This document shows positions 7,952 through 12,470 of a DNA stretch of 12,470 bases, piece by piece. The stretch spans positions 1-12,470 of the forward strand of contig JAFZEK010000002.1 in assembly GCA_017560705.1 (NCBI GenBank), written 5' to 3'. Source of the stretch: Bacteroidales bacterium (GTDB lineage: Bacteria; Bacteroidota; Bacteroidia; Bacteroidales; P3). How positions within the stretch are numbered: position 1 is the stretch's first letter; each line of letters starts with the position of its first letter. The translations under genes and the position numbers were made by a program. Below the pieces are notes generated by a model. It was not told where the DNA came from. It was given only the letters and a program-made list of their open reading frames with translations, and did no database searches.

Positions 7952-8956
7952 TTATTCATTTTTTTCGCTCATAGTCCATGTTTTCCATCTGTCCATTATG
8001 AGTAGAACAAGTATGCACATAACTACCGAAGCCAATGTGCCTAGTAGTACTATTATTATGCGTTTAGGGTAAGCTTTTTTGTCGGCAGGTTTAGCTTGGT
8101 CTAGCCAAAATTTGTAGGAAATGCTGTTTTCCAAGTCTGTTTGTCTTTCTGCTAGTTGGGTTTGCAGTGTGGCTAGTTCTTTTCTTTTGCTTTCAAGTAA
8201 GTTGTCTATGCTAGCATAGCTACCTTTTTGAGTTTTGTGCGAAGCTATTTCGGCACGTATTCTTGCGGCGGCGGCGGTGTTGCCGTTGCTAGTTTGTTTT
8301 GCTAGCTCTTGATACATGCGGTTGGTGTAGTCGGAGTAGTTGTATAGCCCACCGAGGGAATCTTCAAGGCTAGATATTTCTGTTTCCAATCGTTGGCACA
8401 CTTCTTCCATCACTTGGCAAGCGTTGGTAGCACGTGCTTTGTGTATTCTTGTGCATAGTGTGTCGTAGTTGGCTGCTATGAAGTTGGCTATATCGGCAGC
8501 ATATTGTGGGTCCACGTCTAGCACGGATACTTCCACTCCTAAAAATTCGGTTCTGCGTACCGATACATAGCTACGATATATCTCTTCCAACTGGAAGTTT
8601 TTATCTTTGGCATTAGGGTCTACGCCGTAGTGTTCCATTAGGTTGAAGCGTTGGCACACGTCGTTCATCATGGATTGTGATGAAAGTATTTGTATGGCAT
8701 ATTCGCAGTCGCGTTCTATGCCGTAGTCCATAAAGTCTAGGCTATAGCGATCCACAAGGATGGCTTTGGATATGCGGTTGGAGCTTGTAGGAAAAAGCAC
8801 TACCGACGATTTGTATCTAGGTGTCACTAGTAGCGAGGCTATGAGCGATGCTACAAAGGATATTATGAGGACTAACAATAAAATCTTTCGCCACTTATAA
8901 AAGAATTTCAGCGATGTTGCTAACGAAAAGTCGTTGCCAAAAGATGTGTGTTTCAT
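7952..8956 (-). CDS. Wzz/GNVR-type polysaccharide chain-length determinant
   Basis: A 334-residue polysaccharide co-polymerase. An N-terminal cytoplasmic stretch is followed by a membrane helix (about 24-44) and the Wzz hallmark TPRYKSSVVLFPT (45-57). A long periplasmic part comes next, with probable coiled coil at about 175-285 (repeated E, L, Q and K heptads). A proline-containing KKAYPKR leads into a second membrane helix (about 299-320) and a short cytoplasmic tail. There is no C-terminal Walker-type tyrosine-kinase domain, so it is the kinase-free class, as in O-antigen Wzz. Such proteins set the modal length of O-antigen or capsule chains. The partner gene downstream is a Wzy_C-family ligase/polymerase, which fits. 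No promoter was recognised in the 120 bases between its ATG and the hairpin at 9080-9112. Confidence 0.9.
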   Translation of the reverse strand: MKHTSFGNDFSLATSLKFFYKWRKILLLVLIISFVASLIASLLVTPRYKSSVVLFPTSSNRISKAILVDRYSLDFMDYGIERDCEYAIQILSSQSMMNDVCQRFNLMEHYGVDPNAKDKNFQLEEIYRSYVSVRRTEFLGVEVSVLDVDPQYAADIANFIAANYDTLCTRIHKARATNACQVMEEVCQRLETEISSLEDSLGGLYNYSDYTNRMYQELAKQTSNGNTAAAARIRAEIASHKTQKGSYASIDNLLESKRKELATLQTQLAERQTDLENSISYKFWLDQAKPADKKAYPKRIIIVLLGTLASVVMCILVLLIMDRWKTWTMSEKNE

Positions 8957-9079
8957 TTTCTTTCTATGTATGTAATTAATGGATAAGAAACGAAGAAATA
9001 ACTTTTGTAGTATAAGATTCGTTTAAATTTGTGTTGAAATAAGTATTTTTGTTCTTTTGTTCGTGTGGATTTATATAAG

Positions 9080-9112
9080 AATAGAGAGACGTTTTGTGCT
9101 CGTCTCTCTATT
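9080..9112 (-). terminator. Perfect 12-bp hairpin, likely terminator of the AsmA-like gene
   Basis: The arms AATAGAGAGACG (9080-9091) and CGTCTCTCTATT (9101-9112) are perfectly complementary around a 9-base loop. It lies 35 bases beyond the AsmA-like stop codon and upstream of the Wzz-like gene. Read on the minus strand, it is followed by CTTATATAAATC, a weak T-tract, so it probably ends AsmA-like transcripts and makes the Wzz-ligase pair a separate unit. With no plus-strand gene upstream, the minus strand is the sensible direction. Confidence 0.65.
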
Positions 9113-9146
9113 TCGTATATTGACAATTTAGCGGAATATCATGGTG

Positions 9147-11792
9147 CTATTCTTCTAGCAGGTCTTTTCGCTTTTGTATTATTATGTTTTTCCACTGTTT
9201 TCTTATGGACGAGGATTTTCCTATGTGTTCATATTCTTTGGAATATTGTTTTTCGCCAAGTTTTATTTTCAGTTTGGCGTTGTCTATATCGTCCATGTTT
9301 CCGTTGTATTTTACAAAGAGGTTGACACCTAGTGGCCATTTCAGTACAGATACGTTGTAGTCGAAATCCATGTTCATAAACTGTGTACCCATAACGCCTA
9401 CTCGGTAACGGTCCATCTGTAGTATGAATGGCATGAAGGATATTGTTTGTTGTCTTATAAGTATTTCCACAGCAAGGCTGTCAATAAGATTGCGTTCTTT
9501 GTTTTTGAACAAAAGAATTTTGGAGAATTTTTGGAATGTTTTGTTGTCGAGCAATACAAGGCTGTCGCCACGTAGGTAACACGAAGCTACTAGCGAAGGC
9601 ATGTTTATTCCAAGAGTGGAATCGAACTCGCCGGTGGCAATGATGTCGGTAGATATAAGTCCTTCGAATGAACGCAACATAGGCAACATCGAGTCTACTT
9701 CGGGCAATTGGGTTGTAAGGGTGTGGATATTCAGCTTGTCAATTTTTAGCTCTGCCGAGAAGTCGGCTTTGGATTTGTCTATTGCTTTATATAGCAGTGT
9801 GGTGTTCATGGAGCCTAAGTCCGAAGCAAAGTTTAAGTTGTTCAGTAGTATGGATTGATTTTTCAGTATTATTTCTCCATTGATGTTTCTGAAGTTGGCT
9901 TTGCCGTAGATGGCGTGTTTTATGTCGGTGCTTAGTGTTATGTTTATATTGTTAGGCACTTCTATTACAGCCATAGGCACTACGGTGTCGGTGGTAGCTG
10001 TCAGGCTGTCGGTATTGGTAGTGGTTTCGGTAGTAGCCATGGCACTCATAAGCTCGTTGATGTTTAGGTTGTTGGAACGTAGGTTTATGTCGCCTTTGAA
10101 TTTGTCTTTGCCTAGCAGTGCATCTTTCAAGTTCACTATTTTACCGTGCATAATGATGTCGGAGTTTTTGGCTTCGGCTATGAAAGTTTTAAGAGCTAGT
10201 GTGTTGTTCTCGTAGCTTAATTTTACTGCCGGCGAGGTTATGGGGTAGTTTAGCATTTTCAGTCTTGCTGTAGTGCCGTTTACACCAAGGTTTACGTCTA
10301 TCTTCCATTTGTCGAAAATGGTTTGTAGCATGTTGGTGTTGGCAGGCTGAGTGCTGTCGCTCATGGTGTTCATTATGTAGTTCAGCGTTTCCTCTGTGCT
10401 TAGGTTGCGGTAGTGGAAAGCTGTATCGTTGTTGGTGCATAGGTGTATGGGTTTTAGAGCAATATCCATTTCCATGTTCTTCAAATCCACTTCTATGCTG
10501 TCGGTGTTCAAGAATGATTGTTTTGTTTTTATGCTACATCTTAGGTCTGGCGACTGTTTTGCCATGGCGTTGGGCTGCATGCTTATTTGTAGCGATGTTT
10601 CTTTGCTGCGGTAGCCCATGGTTTCCATCAGTGCTAGTGCGGCATTGCCAAGGTTTACGTTGGCTAGTGCTGTAATGGTTTTGGAAGAATATTCCGGCGA
10701 CAGCAATAGGTGTAGGTTCACTGTGGGTATTTTTCCTTTGGCAAGGGTGGTATAGGCAAGGTCTAGGTTGTCTATAGCTATGTCGGCATCCACCAAGTAT
10801 TTGTCGCTGTATAGCTGTTGGTTAATATCGTTGGTTTTTAAATTTATCTTGGCTTTGGGGAATGCGATGTGCATTGTATCTTTCGGACTATCCACTGCCA
10901 TTTCTTTCAGCATTATCATAGCCGAGGCGTTCACCTTTTCCCATTGTTGGTTGGTTATGGAACTGAGGGCAGTGTTTATACTTATGTCTACGTTGCTTTT
11001 GCCGCTTATATCCATACCTTCTACTACGGGAAAGAACTGTAAAGCACGACCTATGTTCACATTAGTAGCTAGCGAAGCATTCACCAATGGGTCTTTTAGA
11101 AGATTGTGTATCTGTGCTTTGGTTTTCAGTGTGGCAAAGGTATTGTCTAGCGAGAAGGTGTTTATCTTGGCGTATGAAGGCACGTTGTTGTTTAGATCCA
11201 CAAAGGCAGTGGCATCCAACTGTATGTTATTTATCCAAAAGTCTATCATCTCGTGTTTGAACGAGGCATCTTTAAGCACTATGCTTGTAAGCACTGTGGG
11301 GTACGAAGCTTGGTTGTAGTTGCCCTTTAGGGTGGCATCAATGTTCAAGCTTCCAGTGGCATCCATGGTGTTCACTATAGGTAGCATGGCGGCAGGCACC
11401 ATCTTCTTAGCCATGTCTATAGCAGGCACTGAGGCTTGCAAGTGTGCATCTATTACTATGTTAGAGGTATCGGGCATAGCCACATAGCCGTCCATGTCAA
11501 ACTCAATATCGTTGATGGCAAGGGAGGCTTTGCTTAGGTCTATGCTAGTGCTGTCGATGTTGGCATAAAACTTTGTGCCAAAGTCTATAGTAACGTCTTT
11601 GGCTAGCACCACTGAATCGGTTTTTAGGTTTATTTTTTCTAGGCGTATGTGGAAGTTCAGTGTGGCATTAGGGTCCAAGAAGTTGCCGTTCAGTTCTAAG
11701 TTGGTTTTGTTTATGTTGGCAACTGGTGTGGGTGATTTGCTTGCGCAAGTGCCGGTACATAGAAATATAGGCCTTGATTCCCTAATGGCCAT
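9147..11792 (-). CDS. AsmA-like envelope protein, 5' end missing
   Basis: The frame encodes 881 residues of the AsmA-like superfamily: large, repetitive beta-rich periplasmic proteins anchored in the inner membrane and thought to act in outer-membrane assembly or lipid transport. Alternating hydrophobic strands with many N, D, T and K residues run throughout, for example NINKTNLELNGNF near the start. The C-terminus has the AsmA_2-type ending: FSKILLFKNKERNLIDSLAV, then MPFILQMDRYRVGVMGTQFM, and WPLGVNLFVKYNGNMDDI. What is missing is the start. Bacteroidales homologues begin with a membrane helix followed by a few hundred residues; here the first residues (MAIRESRPIFLCTGTCASK) are hydrophilic and antisense to the receptor gene on the other strand. 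I take the genuine part to end at about 11700-11750, with the ATG at 11792 fortuitous. No promoter or anchor is seen. Family call is firm; the 5' boundary is artificial or broken. Confidence 0.85.
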   Translation of the reverse strand: MAIRESRPIFLCTGTCASKSPTPVANINKTNLELNGNFLDPNATLNFHIRLEKINLKTDSVVLAKDVTIDFGTKFYANIDSTSIDLSKASLAINDIEFDMDGYVAMPDTSNIVIDAHLQASVPAIDMAKKMVPAAMLPIVNTMDATGSLNIDATLKGNYNQASYPTVLTSIVLKDASFKHEMIDFWINNIQLDATAFVDLNNNVPSYAKINTFSLDNTFATLKTKAQIHNLLKDPLVNASLATNVNIGRALQFFPVVEGMDISGKSNVDISINTALSSITNQQWEKVNASAMIMLKEMAVDSPKDTMHIAFPKAKINLKTNDINQQLYSDKYLVDADIAIDNLDLAYTTLAKGKIPTVNLHLLLSPEYSSKTITALANVNLGNAALALMETMGYRSKETSLQISMQPNAMAKQSPDLRCSIKTKQSFLNTDSIEVDLKNMEMDIALKPIHLCTNNDTAFHYRNLSTEETLNYIMNTMSDSTQPANTNMLQTIFDKWKIDVNLGVNGTTARLKMLNYPITSPAVKLSYENNTLALKTFIAEAKNSDIIMHGKIVNLKDALLGKDKFKGDINLRSNNLNINELMSAMATTETTTNTDSLTATTDTVVPMAVIEVPNNINITLSTDIKHAIYGKANFRNINGEIILKNQSILLNNLNFASDLGSMNTTLLYKAIDKSKADFSAELKIDKLNIHTLTTQLPEVDSMLPMLRSFEGLISTDIIATGEFDSTLGINMPSLVASCYLRGDSLVLLDNKTFQKFSKILLFKNKERNLIDSLAVEILIRQQTISFMPFILQMDRYRVGVMGTQFMNMDFDYNVSVLKWPLGVNLFVKYNGNMDDIDNAKLKIKLGEKQYSKEYEHIGKSSSIRKQWKNIIIQKRKDLLEE
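11700..11760. other. Head-to-head junction of two 5'-truncated genes
   Basis: To the left, minus-strand DNA codes for AsmA-like sequence up to about NINKTNLEL (near 11715). To the right, plus-strand DNA codes for receptor sequence from about the signal cleavage site (11746). Both lack their 5' ends and there is no intergenic space or promoter. The perfect 10-bp palindrome CTTGCGCAAG lies at 11740-11749. I place the breakpoint between 11700 and 11760 but cannot fix it to the base. A chimeric assembly or amplification join and a genuine rearrangement are both possible. Confidence 0.6.
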
Positions 11793-12470
11793 AATGCAGA
11801 AGAGGACATCTGAGAAAATATACTATCAGAGCGATGAGTCTGCAAAGAACCTTACATTTACTGTAAATGAGGGGAGTGCCTCTTTATTGGATGATATCAA
11901 GAAAGATTTGCAAGATAAAGGTTATGTGGTAAGCAAGGTAAACGGGTATCTTTTTATCCTTAAAGGTATTGGTATCTCAGAGAAACTTCCGTATGATTAT
12001 TTTGCACAGCAAAAGCAGCAGGAGGATGAGCCTGTTGAAAAGGATTATATTGATGCTCTTGATGGTAGTGCAAATGTAGCCACATCGGCGAACAAGACTT
12101 ATCAGATAGGCGACAAGGATAGCAAGAACAAAGTGAGCAAAGCGTATTTGAGCGGTTATGTAAGAGATGCTGTAACCGGTGAGCCGGTTGTGGGGGTAAA
12201 TGTAATGGATTATGCAAGCAAATCTTATGCACAGTCGGATGCTCACGGTTTCTACAAAATTTTGTTGCCGGTAGGCAAATCTGTCCTTGATGTAAGCGGA
12301 TATTCTTTGGAGGATTCAAAGGTGCATTTGCAGGTTTATGGAGAGGGTATGCTGGATATTGTGGTAAAGGAGAAAGTCTTTGCATTGTCGGGAATAGTAG
12401 TAACGGCAGACAATACAAACAAACTGAGGAACAATAAGATAGGAGTTGAGAAGGTTAGAATGGACAAGAT
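11740..12470 (+). CDS. TonB-dependent receptor, N-terminal part (STN and carboxypeptidase-regulatory domains), incomplete at both ends
   Basis: A frame open from before 11740 to the window edge encodes an outer-membrane TonB-dependent receptor. In order: LLAQ (11740-11748 encodes its LAQ), resembling a signal-peptidase site; an STN-type domain (about 11755-11970; LDSLMAIMQKRTSEKIYY, then FTVNEGSASLLDDI and GYLFILKG), which in some receptors contacts an anti-sigma factor; a linker rich in Q, E, D and K; a CarboxypepD_reg-like domain (about 12150-12385; LSGYVRDAVTGEPVVGVNV, SDAHGFYKILLP); and the start of the plug (LSGIVVTADN, then IGVEKVRMDKI). The barrel lies beyond the window. The first in-frame ATGs inside the homologous part (11785, 11794) would remove the export signal. 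An ATG at 11647 is in frame and gives a signal-peptide-like leader, but it lies in DNA that codes for the AsmA-like protein on the other strand. No promoter is visible. Substrate unknown. Confidence 0.8.

Noticed and set aside
9044..9051. TATTTTTG on the plus strand as a promoter
   Set aside because: It matches the -7 consensus, but TTTG lies only about 12 bases upstream instead of about 19, and no plus-strand gene follows.
9601..11319. Plus-strand reading frames of up to 183 codons within the AsmA-like gene
   Set aside because: They lie opposite a coding frame with AsmA family features and have no promoter or homology-like pattern.
11960..12418. Minus-strand frames of 152 and 89 codons at the right end
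   Set aside because: The plus strand here encodes clear STN and carboxypeptidase-regulatory domains, so these are shadows.

Overview
The window looks like a chromosome piece from a Bacteroidales-type bacterium (phylum Bacteroidota). The evidence is a 1093-residue SecA of the long Bacteroidota form, an AsmA-like giant protein, a TonB-dependent receptor with STN and carboxypeptidase-regulatory domains, AT-rich leaders without clear Shine-Dalgarno sites, and Bacteroidota-type -7 promoter motifs (TAnnTTTG) upstream of cstA and secA. No tRNA, rRNA, CRISPR array, integrase or transposase gene was found.

Layout. Positions 1-558 (minus) hold the N-terminal part of a secreted protein with YD/MORN-like repeats; it runs off the left edge. 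It starts one base after the stop of a CstA-family transporter (560-2026, minus), so the two form an operon. A gene-free 1.0-kb divergent spacer (2027-3047) holds the cstA promoter, a run of 21-bp imperfect tandem repeats, a 181-bp MITE-like element with about 41-bp terminal inverted repeats, two partial relatives of that element, and the secA promoter. secA (3048-6329, plus) ends at a strong intrinsic terminator. A minus-strand Wzz-like chain-length regulator (7952-8956) and an O-antigen ligase/polymerase-like protein (6463-7911) form a two-gene surface-polysaccharide operon. Upstream of it, an AsmA-like protein (9147 to about 11745, minus) ends at its own perfect 12-bp-stem hairpin.

The theme is the cell envelope: preprotein export (SecA), polysaccharide assembly (Wzz and ligase), outer-membrane homeostasis (AsmA-like) and nutrient uptake (CstA, TonB-dependent receptor). 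None of the protein families is new.

The most notable point is at about 11700-11760. The AsmA-like gene (minus) and the TonB-dependent receptor (plus, running off the right edge) meet head to head, and both lack their normal 5' ends: no N-terminal membrane segment or promoter for one, no independent signal peptide or promoter for the other. A perfect 10-bp palindrome sits at the join. Codon choice and CTAG frequency change across it. This is either a real rearrangement breakpoint or, more likely in my view, a chimeric assembly or amplification junction. I see no convincing undescribed system; the repeat-rich cstA-secA spacer is the best candidate for uncharacterised non-coding structure.
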